From Pseudomonas sp. MRSN 12121 (GTDB lineage: Bacteria; Pseudomonadota; Gammaproteobacteria; Pseudomonadales; Pseudomonadaceae): a stretch of DNA of 64,000 nt. The DNA lies in NCBI RefSeq assembly GCF_000931465.1, contig NZ_CP010892.1, positions 2,875,388 through 2,939,387 on the forward strand, in the 5' to 3' direction. The number at the start of each line of letters is the position of its first letter. The stretch's first letter is position 1. This document shows positions 35,499 through 43,521 of this stretch, one piece after another. Below the pieces are notes generated by a model, which did no database searches, was not told the DNA's origin, and worked only from the letters and a program-made list of their open reading frames with translations. The position numbers and the translations under genes were made by a program.

Positions 35499-36955
35499 GC
35501 CCGCTGATCCTGATGTTGACGGCCGGCGCGGGCATCGCGCTGCTGCTGTTGCTGGTGCTCAAGTACAAGTTCCAGCCCTTCGTCGCGCTGATGCTGGTGA
35601 GCATCCTGGTGGCGCTGGTGGCCGGGGTGAAGCCGGCCGACCTGGTGGCGACCATCGAAGGCGGCATGGGCAAGACCCTGGGGCATATCGCGATCATCAT
35701 CGCCCTCGGCGCCATGATCGGGCGGATCATCGAGCTGTCCGGCGGCGCCGAGGCCCTGGCCAAGTCGCTGATCCAGCGTTTCGGCAACCGCCGCACGCCG
35801 CTGGCGCTGACCATCGCCGGCTTCATCATCGGCGTGCCGGTGTTCTTCGAGGTCGGGGTGATCATCCTCATGCCGCTGGCCTACGGCGTGGCCCGCCGGG
35901 CGCGCAAGCCGCTGCTGGTGTTCGCCTTGCCGATGTGCGCGGCGCTGCTCACCGTGCACGCGTTTCTGCCGCCGCATCCGGGCGCCGTGGCCGCGGCCAG
36001 CCAGCTGGGCGCCGACCTGGGCCGAGTGCTGATGTTCGGCCTGCCGATCACCGCGCTGCTGTGCTACGTCGGCTACCGCGTGGCCGCCCGCATGACCCGG
36101 CGTTTCTACCCGATGACCGATGACATCCGCGCCGAAGTCTATGGCCCGCACGTGACCAACGACGACCTGCGCGCCTGGACCAACGGCCAGGCCCAGGACC
36201 CGCAACAGGCGCAGGTGGCGGCCTCGCACATGGGCCTGGAGGAATCCACCGGCGCCATCGTCGCCAAGCTGCCGCCGGCACCGGCGCCGGGCTTCGGCCT
36301 GATCGTCAGCCTGATCCTGCTGCCGATCGTGCTGATCCTGCTGGGCACCCTGAGCACTTCGCTGCTGCCACCCGAGTCGACCCTGCGTGGGGTGATGACG
36401 GTGCTCGGCGCGCCGCTGGTGGCGCTGCTGATCGATACCTTGCTGTGCGCCTGGCTGCTCGGTACGCGCCGCGGCTGGAGCCGCAGCCAGGTGTCGGACG
36501 TGATCGGCTCGGCGCTGCCGGGCGTGGCCATGGTGATCCTGATCGCCGGCGCCGGCGGGGTGTTCGGCAAGGTCCTGGTGGACACCGGGATCGGCGCGGT
36601 GGTCTCCGACCTGCTGCGCACCACCGGCCTGCCGGTGCTGGCCCTGGGCTTCTTGCTGACCATGCTGCTGCGCGCGGTGCAGGGTTCGACCACCGTGGCC
36701 CTGGTGACCACCGCCGGGATCATCAGCCCGCTGATCGCCACCCTCGACCTGAGCGCCAACCACATGGCGCTGCTGTGCCTGGCCATGGGCGGTGGCGGGC
36801 TGGCGATGTCGCATATCAACGACGCTGGCTACTGGATCTTCACCAAGCTCGCCGGGCTCAACGTGGCCGATGGCCTGCGCACCTGGACCGTCATCACCAC
36901 CTTGCTCGGCACCCTGGGCTTCTGTATTACCTTGCTGATCTGGCCTTTTGTCTGA
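35495..36955 (+). CDS. GntP-family sugar-acid permease
   Basis: A 486-residue inner-membrane symporter of the gluconate (GntP) family with about 12-14 helices. Signatures include GMGKTLGHIAIIIALGAMIG, FFEVGVIILMPL, AFLPPHPGAVA and the C-terminal VQGSTTVALVTTAGI. A cytoplasmic insertion (about residues 205-265) is typical. Within this operon it should import L-threonate or another four-carbon aldonate. Confidence 0.9.
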   Translation: MSPLILMLTAGAGIALLLLLVLKYKFQPFVALMLVSILVALVAGVKPADLVATIEGGMGKTLGHIAIIIALGAMIGRIIELSGGAEALAKSLIQRFGNRRTPLALTIAGFIIGVPVFFEVGVIILMPLAYGVARRARKPLLVFALPMCAALLTVHAFLPPHPGAVAAASQLGADLGRVLMFGLPITALLCYVGYRVAARMTRRFYPMTDDIRAEVYGPHVTNDDLRAWTNGQAQDPQQAQVAASHMGLEESTGAIVAKLPPAPAPGFGLIVSLILLPIVLILLGTLSTSLLPPESTLRGVMTVLGAPLVALLIDTLLCAWLLGTRRGWSRSQVSDVIGSALPGVAMVILIAGAGGVFGKVLVDTGIGAVVSDLLRTTGLPVLALGFLLTMLLRAVQGSTTVALVTTAGIISPLIATLDLSANHMALLCLAMGGGGLAMSHINDAGYWIFTKLAGLNVADGLRTWTVITTLLGTLGFCITLLIWPFV

Positions 36956-36976
36956 ACCTTTGTTCCTGGAGCCACC

Positions 36977-37759
36977 ATGCCGCGTTTTGCTGCCAACCTA
37001 AGCATGCTCTACCCGCAACACGAGTTCCTCGACCGTTTCGCCGCCGCCGCGGCCGACGGTTTCGAGGCGGTGGAGTACCTATTCCCCTACGACTACAGCC
37101 CCCAGGCGCTCAAGCAGCGCCTGGACGACAACGGCCTGGTCCAGGCCCTGTTCAACGCCCCGCCCGGCGACTGGGCGGCGGGCGAGCGGGGCCTCGCGAC
37201 CCTGCCGGGGCGCGAGGCGCAGTTCCGTGAGGGCTTCGACCGCGCCCTGGAGTACGCCGCGGTGCTGGGCAATTCGCGGATTCATGTGATGGCCGGCCTG
37301 CTGCCCGCGGAAGAGCTACGTGCGCGCCATCACGCGGTGTACCTGGAGAACCTGGCCTACGCCACCGCCGCGGCGGCCAAGGTCGGCGTCACCGTGCTGC
37401 TGGAACCGATCAACACCCGCGACATGCCGGGCTTTTTCCTCAACCGCCAGGACCAGGCCCAGGCGATCTGCCAGGAGGTCGGCGCGAGCAACCTCAAGGT
37501 GCAGTTCGACTGCTACCACTGCCAGATCGTCGAGGGCGACTTGGCGACCAAGCTGCGTCGCGATTTCGCCGGCATCGGCCATATCCAGATCGCCGGCGTG
37601 CCGGACCGGCATGAGCCGGACCTGGGCGAGCTGAACTACCCGTACCTGTTCGCGCTGCTGGACCAGCTGGGCTACGACGGCTGGGTCGGTTGCGAATACC
37701 GTCCGCGCGGCGATACCTCGGCCGGCCTGCAATGGCTGCGGGACTGGCGCGCCGTGTGA
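36977..37759 (+). CDS. otnI: 2-oxo-tetronate isomerase
   Basis: A 260-residue hydroxypyruvate-isomerase-family TIM barrel. It has [22 protein letters not shown] at the N terminus, the metal-site Glu in [16 protein letters not shown], the [12 protein letters not shown] pocket and a C-terminal second metal Glu in [15 protein letters not shown]. OtnI interconverts 2-oxo- and 3-oxo-tetronate, linking LtnD to OtnK. Last gene of the operon, 21 bases after the permease. Confidence 0.9.
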   Translation: MPRFAANLSMLYPQHEFLDRFAAAAADGFEAVEYLFPYDYSPQALKQRLDDNGLVQALFNAPPGDWAAGERGLATLPGREAQFREGFDRALEYAAVLGNSRIHVMAGLLPAEELRARHHAVYLENLAYATAAAAKVGVTVLLEPINTRDMPGFFLNRQDQAQAICQEVGASNLKVQFDCYHCQIVEGDLATKLRRDFAGIGHIQIAGVPDRHEPDLGELNYPYLFALLDQLGYDGWVGCEYRPRGDTSAGLQWLRDWRAV

Positions 37760-37925
37760 GCCGCGCGCGGGCCGGCGCTGCTCGATGGCGGCGCCAGCCA
37801 CTGTAAAACCGCGAGTGCGCAGGAATCTGAAGATTTCTGACCGCGCCGGCCCGGGCTCCCGGGCAGCGGGTACATTGCTTTCCGTCGCCAGGGCCATCAC
37901 TGGTGCCATCAAGGAGCGGGGGAGC

Positions 37926-38333
37926 ATGCACAAGTCGATATTCGTGGATCAGTCAGGCCTGGACGAGGCGCCCTGTCGCCCGCGCGACCTGCATTGGGAA
38001 GAGATCCCCACCGTGACCCTGCAACGCATCGAGCGCGACTACCGGCGCGCCCGGCGGACCACGGCCCTGGGCCAGTGGATCAATATCGCCAGCGTGCTGC
38101 TGGTGCTGCTCGGCGCCGCATGCGGGCTCTGGTTGTGGAACCATTTCCGCGCCCCGGAGCAGGGGTTCGGCCTGTGGCAACTGTTCCTGCTGCTGTTCTT
38201 CTTCGCCAGCCTGTGTGCGGTGGTGGAGTGGCTGCGACGGATTCGCCGCAGCACCCGGGTCGCCCTCGACGGGCTGAACGAAGACCTGCGCGATATTGCC
38301 TGCGTGCTGTGGCTGCGCCAGGCGCGTCGTTGA
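37926..38333 (+). CDS. hypothetical protein with two membrane segments
   Basis: A 135-residue protein. A charged N-terminal part (LHWEEIPTVTLQRIERDYRRAR) leads into two hydrophobic helices at about residues 55-75 (INIASVLLVLLGAACGLWLW) and 90-110 (LWQLFLLLFFFASLCAVVEWL), ending in a basic C terminus. AAGGAGCGGGGGAG precedes the ATG at 37926; an earlier in-frame ATG (37785) has no site. No family recognised. It is convergent with the DeoR gene. Confidence 0.65.
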   Translation: MHKSIFVDQSGLDEAPCRPRDLHWEEIPTVTLQRIERDYRRARRTTALGQWINIASVLLVLLGAACGLWLWNHFRAPEQGFGLWQLFLLLFFFASLCAVVEWLRRIRRSTRVALDGLNEDLRDIACVLWLRQARR

Positions 38334-38351
38334 AACGCGCCCGGCCAGGCG

Positions 38352-39185
38352 TCAGCCCTTGGCCGGCTTGAGCGTCGGGTCGGACGGCAGCAGCAATTCC
38401 ACCCCGTGCTTGCGGATCCCGTCCGCGGCGGCCTGGGCCAGGTCGTCGTCGCTGATGATCACGTCGAACTGCTCCAGCCCGGCGATACGGTACATGCTGA
38501 AGGTGCCGTATTTCGAGCTGCTGGCCACCAGTACCACCTGCGATGCCGACTGCATCGCCACCTGCTTGACCTCGACCTTGAGTGCCGACGGCGTGGTGAT
38601 GCCCCGGCGCAGGTCCCAGGAACTGGTGGACATGAAGGCGATATCGGTCACCACCTGGCGCAGGGTCGCCACCGCCAGCCCGCCGACGCAGGAATGGTTG
38701 TCGTGATCGAGCTGGCCGCCGGTGTGGATCACCGTCACCTGCGGCGCCTCCATCAGCGCCTGGACGATGCCGAAGTCGTTGGTTACCACGGTCATCCCCG
38801 ACAGCGCCTTGATGTACGGCACGATCTCCAGGGTGCTGGTGCCGGCGTCCAGGTAGACCGTCATGTCCGCGTGCAGCAGGCGCGCCGCCAGCCGGGCCAT
38901 CGCCTGCTTCTGCGGCAGCTCGACCACCGCCTTGCTCTGGTGGCTTGGCTCGCTGTGCAACTGGCTGGCGATGCGCACCCCGCCGGTCACCGAATAGGCC
39001 CGGCCTTCCTGCTCCAGCAGGGCGATATCGCGGCGCACGGTCATGTGCGAGCAGTCGAACATCTCCATCAGCTGATGCACGCTCAACACCTGGTGCTTGC
39101 GCAACTGGCGCAGGATCAATTCACGGCGCTGCTCGGGAATCATCGGGCTGCCGTTCTCGCTGGCGCTGTCCTTGGGGTTGGGCAT
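38352..39185 (-). CDS. DeoR-family transcriptional regulator of the otn operon
   Basis: A 277-residue DeoR/GlpR regulator: N-terminal winged HTH (RRELILRQLRKHQVLSVHQLMEMFDCSHMTVRRDIALLEQEGRAY in pieces) and a sugar-phosphate-sensing DeoRC domain (VYLDAGTSTLEIVPY, VVTNDFGIVQAL, VLVASSSKYG). I start at MPNPKDSASENG, preceded by GGAG six bases away. Its place directly after the L-threonate operon makes it the likely controller, responding to a pathway phosphate intermediate; that is inference. Confidence 0.85.
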   Translation of the reverse strand: MPNPKDSASENGSPMIPEQRRELILRQLRKHQVLSVHQLMEMFDCSHMTVRRDIALLEQEGRAYSVTGGVRIASQLHSEPSHQSKAVVELPQKQAMARLAARLLHADMTVYLDAGTSTLEIVPYIKALSGMTVVTNDFGIVQALMEAPQVTVIHTGGQLDHDNHSCVGGLAVATLRQVVTDIAFMSTSSWDLRRGITTPSALKVEVKQVAMQSASQVVLVASSSKYGTFSMYRIAGLEQFDVIISDDDLAQAAADGIRKHGVELLLPSDPTLKPAKG

Positions 39186-39337
39186 TGAGGCTCCGGGTCG
39201 GCTGGGCACAAGAGGGGGAAAACTGGCGGACATAGTAGCGAATCTGTGGGAGATGGACGAGGAGCACACACGGGCTCGGCTTCGTGGTTTCCCGGCAATC
39301 CGCAGCGCCACCATCGCGGGCATGTGCGATCTGCTTC

Positions 39338-39377
39338 TGTAGGAGCGAGGCTTGCCCGCGATGAACGATAACACGGT
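39338..39377 (+). repeat. single REP-type element
   Basis: TGTAGGAGCGAGGCTTGCC followed by CGCGATGAACGATAACACGG is the common Pseudomonas REP consensus family. A single copy, in the 280-bp gap between the DeoR gene and the exported protein gene; I saw no inverted partner nearby. Confidence 0.7.
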
Positions 39378-39465
39378 CGATCGGACGTTCCGCAGGACGC
39401 CCGGCTATGCAATGATCCACGCTGCCCGGGCCCCGGGCGAATCTTTATGGCGATACAGGAAGAAC

Positions 39466-39909
39466 ATGATGTTCGGAACAAGGAATTGGCTGGCTTTCAT
39501 TCTCGGTGCGTGCCTGACGACTTCGGCCCTGGCGGCCACCGAGGGCCAGCGCCCGCCGGTCGGCGAGCGGGTACTGGCGTTCAGCGGCGAGCAGGGGCTC
39601 CAGGTCTGGACCCTGCGTTATGGCGAGCGCAGCGAGCAGCAGGCGCTGGTGCAGGTCGGCGGCATCGACCACGACTGGGACAAGCGCATCCAGAAAATGC
39701 AGGTCGAGAAGACCAGCAAGGACACCCGTTACTCCACCGAGGTGGACGGCAAACCCTTCGTCGCGCTGATCGTGCGTGGCAACAGCGGCGAGCTGTACCT
39801 GCCGGGCGAAGGCCGCGAGCTGCCCCTGCACTATGACCAGGCGCTTTCCGAGCAGGGCAACGCCCAGTATTTCCTCACCGACTACCTGCAACAGCCGGCG
39901 GCCAAGTAG
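39466..39909 (+). CDS. exported hypothetical protein
   Basis: A 147-residue protein with a signal peptide (NWLAFILGACLTTSALAAT, cleavage near residue 22) and a polar periplasmic part with VLAFSGEQGLQVWTLRYGER and ALIVRGNSGELYLPGEGREL. AGGAAG lies eight bases before the ATG, and an upstream extension in the same frame has none. No cysteine or lipobox is seen. Family not recognised. Confidence 0.65.
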   Translation: MMFGTRNWLAFILGACLTTSALAATEGQRPPVGERVLAFSGEQGLQVWTLRYGERSEQQALVQVGGIDHDWDKRIQKMQVEKTSKDTRYSTEVDGKPFVALIVRGNSGELYLPGEGRELPLHYDQALSEQGNAQYFLTDYLQQPAAK

Positions 39910-39971
39910 GCACTTGAACGGCAACCGCCCCATGCGCTGGTCGCGCGGCGGGTGGTTGCCGGGGAGCGGTT

Positions 39972-40286
39972 ATGGAGCCGAAACATGTCGAGCATCTGCT
40001 CATCAGCGTCGAGCCTCATGAAAGGCGCATGAGCCACTGGGTATATGCGCCCAAGGTGGTGGATACGCGTGATGGTCGGGTGCTGCTGGACTTGGGAGGC
40101 GGGCCTTGGGACCTGGTGTCCACGGCCCAGTCGGCGACCGCGGTGGAACTGCTGTTGCGCCAGTACCCCGGAGATCGCGAGGCGGTGTGCCTGAGCATTT
40201 GTCTGGCCGATAACAGCCTGTGGCTGGGCAACTGCCGGGTCGCCGCCGGGGATATCCCTGGGGCACTGGAAAGGGCGCAGGCCTGA
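39972..40286 (+). CDS. hypothetical protein
   Basis: A 104-residue soluble protein (VEHLLISVEPHERRMSHWVYAPKVVDTRDG at the start, WLGNCRVAAGDIPGALERAQA at the end). No motifs, signal peptide or membrane segment are visible. GGGGAGC before the ATG supports translation. Function unknown. Confidence 0.6.
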   Translation: MEPKHVEHLLISVEPHERRMSHWVYAPKVVDTRDGRVLLDLGGGPWDLVSTAQSATAVELLLRQYPGDREAVCLSICLADNSLWLGNCRVAAGDIPGALERAQA

Positions 40287-40438
40287 AATCGGCCTGTGCG
40301 GTGAGTCAGATATTCCGCGGCGTGGCCATCGCGCGGTCGTTCAGGAAAGGTCGGACGACCGTTGGTAAGCCTGCTGTTCTTTCTTCTGCCAAATGGCATT
40401 AGGATTCTTGCCATGTGTCAAAAGTCCGGGAGATGACC

Positions 40439-40987
40439 ATGACGGCAGCGGCAAAAAAAAACGCGACGGCAAAACCTTCGACCCAGGTCGCGCCAGCCAA
40501 GGCGGCCTCGCCGAAAAAAGCCAAGGCCGCTAGCCTGCGCGAAGGGCAGGCGGTTTATGCCCTGCCTTCGCCCATGGTGCGGGGGTTGCTGCCGGGCACC
40601 GACGCCGATGACCCGATGGCGGTCTTCCGGGCGACCCAGGCGGGGTTCTCCCTCGGCTCGGTGATCGATCTGGTGGAGTCGGTCGAGGCCTTCAAGCGCT
40701 ACAACGTGCTGGCGAAGATCGTCGGTTTTTCCGAGCGCACCCTGGCGCGGCGGCTGAAGCACCAGGACCAGTCCCTGACCCCGGAACAGAGCGCCCGCGC
40801 CTTGCACTACGCCCAGGTGCTGGAGAAGGCCGAGGCGGTATTCGGATCCCGCGCGCTGGCCGAGGACTGGATGACCCAGCCAGCGCTGGGCCTGGACGGC
40901 GAAGTGCCGATCGACCTGCTGGCCAACGCGGTCGGCTATGAACTGGTGACGGACTTCCTGCACCGGCTCGAGTTCGGGGTCTACTGA
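40439..40987 (+). CDS. Xre/MbcA/ParS-type antitoxin
   Basis: A 182-residue antitoxin. A Lys/Ala-rich disordered N terminus (residues 1-40) is followed by an Xre-like DNA-binding region (ESVEAFKRYNVLAKIVGFSERTLARRLKHQ) and the C-terminal MbcA/ParS/Xre toxin-binding domain (AEAVFGSRALAEDWM, LLANAVGYELVTDFLHRLEFGVY). Start chosen at the ATG with CGGGAG seven bases upstream; earlier in-frame starts at 40415 and 40433 are possible. Its stop overlaps the toxin ATG (TGATG), the usual antitoxin-first order. It should also repress its own promoter. Confidence 0.85.
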   Translation: MTAAAKKNATAKPSTQVAPAKAASPKKAKAASLREGQAVYALPSPMVRGLLPGTDADDPMAVFRATQAGFSLGSVIDLVESVEAFKRYNVLAKIVGFSERTLARRLKHQDQSLTPEQSARALHYAQVLEKAEAVFGSRALAEDWMTQPALGLDGEVPIDLLANAVGYELVTDFLHRLEFGVY

Positions 40988-41484
40988 TGCTCAACGATCC
41001 CCTGGCCCCGTCCCTGCATTTCTGGCGCCTCGACCAGGCCCGGCACGCCGCGACCTGGAACAGCGGGATCGGCGCCGAAGGCAGCGGCGGGCGCTGGAAC
41101 CCCAAGGGCCTGCAAGTGGTGTACGCCAGCCTGGACGCCTCGACGGCGATCCTGGAAGTGGCGGTGCACAAGGGCTTCAAGGCCCTCGACTGCCTGCCCC
41201 ATACCCTCACCGCGGCCCGGGTACTGGCCCCATCGAAAATCCACACCGTCCACCCCGAAGACATCCCCAACCCCAACTGGCTGGTCCCCGGCACCCCCAG
41301 CCACAGCCAGCAAGCCTTCGGCGCCCGCCTGCTGGAACAGCACCCCTTTGTGCTGATCCCCTCCAGCGTGTCGCGCCACAGCTGGAACCTGCTGATCAAC
41401 CCCTTGCTGGCCACGGGGTTGTACGAGCTGGTGCTGCAGGAGCGTTTTGCGCTGGATGGAAGGTTGAGTCCGCCGGAGGGGTGA
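40987..41484 (+). CDS. RES-domain toxin
   Basis: A 165-residue RES-family toxin, of usual length. The conserved residues are Arg36 in GGRWNPKG, Tyr46 in VVYAS and Glu57 in AILEVAV, with a C-terminal Ser-containing SRHSWNLLINPLL. RES toxins deplete cellular NAD+. It is translationally coupled to the upstream antitoxin. Neither gene is truncated, so a working module is likely. Confidence 0.9.
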   Translation: MLNDPLAPSLHFWRLDQARHAATWNSGIGAEGSGGRWNPKGLQVVYASLDASTAILEVAVHKGFKALDCLPHTLTAARVLAPSKIHTVHPEDIPNPNWLVPGTPSHSQQAFGARLLEQHPFVLIPSSVSRHSWNLLINPLLATGLYELVLQERFALDGRLSPPEG

Positions 41485-41636
41485 AGGGGGCGTGCATCAA
41501 GTACCGGCCCCTGGGTGTCCCATACTCTCTGCGTCTGACGTTGGAAAGAGACTTTTGGGCTCTTCAGTTCAGAACTGTCCTACAGCCTGTTTGTAGCCAT
41601 TTGGCGTAACGTTCCACCGCCAACTGCTGACAATTT

Positions 41637-41665
41637 TGCCTCCATCCTGATGGGGGCATTTTTTT
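41637..41665 (+). terminator. Rho-independent terminator
   Basis: TGCCTCCATC-CT-GATGGGGGCA followed by seven T residues, with one G-T pair in the stem. It lies 150 bases after the RES gene and just before the VgrG-tail remnant, near an apparent boundary of the type VI secretion module. The 41485-41636 stretch before it holds nothing I recognise. Confidence 0.8.
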
Positions 41666-41697
41666 GGGCAATGTGGACGCGGACAGGATCCCAATGA

Positions 41698-41811
41698 GCT
41701 GTTCACGCACTAAGCCTGGCCAGCGGGGGGCTTATTTACCTCTCTCGATACGCAGGCCAACTCACGCTGCCCTTGGGCGGCATGTACAACTTCAAGGAAG
41801 GCCCAGAGTGA
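41698..41811 (+). pseudogene. probable 3' remnant of a vgrG gene
   Basis: A 37-codon frame with no start, bounded upstream by a stop codon. It reads VHALSLASGGLIYL and ends YNFKEGPE; the ALSLASGG motif is typical of the C-terminal DUF2345/gp5 part of VgrG spike proteins. Its stop overlaps the GTG of the PAAR gene (GTGA), the coupling expected between vgrG and its PAAR cargo gene. The upstream part seems to have been deleted. Identification is by a short motif only. Confidence 0.4.
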
Positions 41812-42236
41812 AATACACCGTAGAGGAAGGGCAGCACCTGGCTGCCAAATTCATGGCGAAGCACGCGGCACGTCCCATAAAAGGCACTTACGACCTTGCC
41901 ACGCTAGGTGCCAGAACCCGTCTGGGGGGCGAAGTCGCCACGGCCAGCTCCAGTATAAAAGTCAGCGGCCATCGAAACGCCTGTGTGGGCGATTGGGTAC
42001 GTTATCCGGACGGCACCGAAAGCAAGATCATCTCCGGTGCCGGCGCTTCACTGACCCACCAGGGTCTCCCGATAGCCATTGTGGGCAGTGCCACCGATAA
42101 CGGCGACACCATTATCAGCAGCCTGCAAAGCTCCTCGCAGATTCGGGAATACGCCGATGACAATGGCATCCCCGGTTTGCTCCAACCCGGCTTTGAAGTG
42201 CCATTCACCTCTAGCGAAAGCAAGACTTCTCGCTGA
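41808..42236 (+). CDS. PAAR-domain T6SS spike protein
   Basis: A 142-residue PAAR-motif protein. Residues about 28-110 carry the repetitive beta structure (TLGARTRLGGEVATASSSIKVSGHRNACVGDWVRYPDG, in short runs) with GAGASLTHQGLPIAIVGS. PAAR proteins cap the VgrG trimer and sharpen the type VI tip. GTG start with AAGGAAGG eight bases upstream, overlapping the VgrG remnant stop. A longer in-frame extension to 41664 lacks a site. Confidence 0.72.
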   Translation: MKYTVEEGQHLAAKFMAKHAARPIKGTYDLATLGARTRLGGEVATASSSIKVSGHRNACVGDWVRYPDGTESKIISGAGASLTHQGLPIAIVGSATDNGDTIISSLQSSSQIREYADDNGIPGLLQPGFEVPFTSSESKTSR

Positions 42237-42289
42237 GGCCTTCCGCCTATGTCTCGACGCTTCATCATGCTCAGGCAAGGAACTGCACA

Positions 42290-42808
42290 ATGAGTGGAAA
42301 ACCCGCCGCCCGTGTCACCGACCCAACGGCCTGTCCTCTGCCGGGTCATGGCACCAACCCCATCGTCAGTGGTTCTCCCGACGTCATTTTCGATGGCTTG
42401 TCCGCCGCCCGGCAAGACGATGTATCCGCTTGCGGCAGTCCGATCGTATCCGGTGTTTCATCGAGTGTTTTCATCAACGGTCAACCCGCTGCCACCCTGG
42501 GCAGCGTCGGTGCACACGGTAACGTGATCATCGGCGGCTCGGGTACGGTGATCATCGGGAATATCTTCGTACCGGCTGCCGTCCCTTCCATTACATCGCC
42601 GGACACCAGTACCGCGCCTTATTCCGGACGCTTCCAGCTCATAAACCAGGAAACGGGCAAACCTGTTGCCGGGCGAAAGGTCAAGGTTTGGTCCAGTGGC
42701 GGTTGGAGCACGCTTGACACCACGGATGCCGAAGGCATGACGTCGTGGGTCCGTCACGTTGCATCGGAGTCGATCCATATCGACCTGGTGCAGGGAGCCG
42801 AAGCGTGA
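42290..42808 (+). CDS. PAAR protein with transthyretin-like extension
   Basis: A 172-residue PAAR protein. The PAAR domain (residues 1-95) starts KPAARVTDPTACPLPGHG and shows the repeated glycine/valine pattern DGLSAARQDD, VFINGQPAAT, VIIGGSGTVIIG. The tail (100-172) looks like a transthyretin/carboxypeptidase-regulatory extension (FQLINQETGKPVAGRKVKVW), a domain used to dock effectors on PAAR tips. Its stop overlaps the effector start (GTGA). It probably loads the nuclease encoded next. Confidence 0.85.
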   Translation: MSGKPAARVTDPTACPLPGHGTNPIVSGSPDVIFDGLSAARQDDVSACGSPIVSGVSSSVFINGQPAATLGSVGAHGNVIIGGSGTVIIGNIFVPAAVPSITSPDTSTAPYSGRFQLINQETGKPVAGRKVKVWSSGGWSTLDTTDAEGMTSWVRHVASESIHIDLVQGAEA

Positions 42809-43506
42809 TCGATCAACCCGGCCTCTCTCAGGGTGGCATGAGCCCGGAAGGCAAGATCAACCCCGTGGGCATTCTGGAACCCAAGCTCGATCCGCAGGAC
42901 AAAAAGGTATTGTGCTCGGCGATCTGCTACTGCTGCGCCACGCCCAACGTCAGCCATAGTGGCAAGAACCTCAAGCAGGCGTGCGTAGCCCAGCGTCTGG
43001 GCGAACTGGATGAAATTCTCCAAGGTCGTAGCCCCTACAAACCCGAGGTCAGCTACGACATGACCAAGAACCCGCCGCAGCCGATTCTGGACAGCCAGAG
43101 TGGCAACAGTCCTCATGGCTGGATTCCAGGTTGGATCAGCAAGTACTGGGACGAAGACCCGGAGCATCCGCCGTTCAAGCCGGGTCGAGGTATGATTCGC
43201 CGGCCTGATGTGGTGATCGTTAAGGACCCGAAAAAGCCGCCGACCCAGGACAATATCAAGCAGGTGGTGGAGATGAAGTTTCCGCCTGATCCACCGGATA
43301 GAAAGCAGGCAATGGCCTACGAGAAGATCGCTGGCGATGAACGCAAGCTCGTCGAAATGAAATCTACCGATTGTGACTGTAGCCAGGAAAACCAGCAGTC
43401 CAGGGTTCCGGTGGAACAATTGGACTGGGCTGCGGCTATCGCTGGTGGCGTGATGTTTATCCTGACGCGCGGTCGTTCCCCTCGGCCCATGATCCCAGCC
43501 TATTAA
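42805..43506 (+). CDS. VRR-NUC-type T6SS nuclease effector
   Basis: A 233-residue protein with an N-terminal cysteine-rich part (LCSAICYCCATP) and a PD-(D/E)xK-type VRR-NUC core: Asp135 in RRPDVVIV, Glu156-x-Lys158 in VVEMKFPPD and a Gln in RKQAMAYEKI. VRR-NUC proteins of this layout are antibacterial DNase effectors of type VI systems (TseV type). The C terminus has a hydrophobic stretch (AAAIAGGVMFIL). GTG start overlapping the PAAR gene; the DUF3396 immunity gene follows 15 bases later. Confidence 0.85.
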   Translation: MIDQPGLSQGGMSPEGKINPVGILEPKLDPQDKKVLCSAICYCCATPNVSHSGKNLKQACVAQRLGELDEILQGRSPYKPEVSYDMTKNPPQPILDSQSGNSPHGWIPGWISKYWDEDPEHPPFKPGRGMIRRPDVVIVKDPKKPPTQDNIKQVVEMKFPPDPPDRKQAMAYEKIAGDERKLVEMKSTDCDCSQENQQSRVPVEQLDWAAAIAGGVMFILTRGRSPRPMIPAY

Positions 43507-43521
43507 TTCGGAGGAAGTCTT

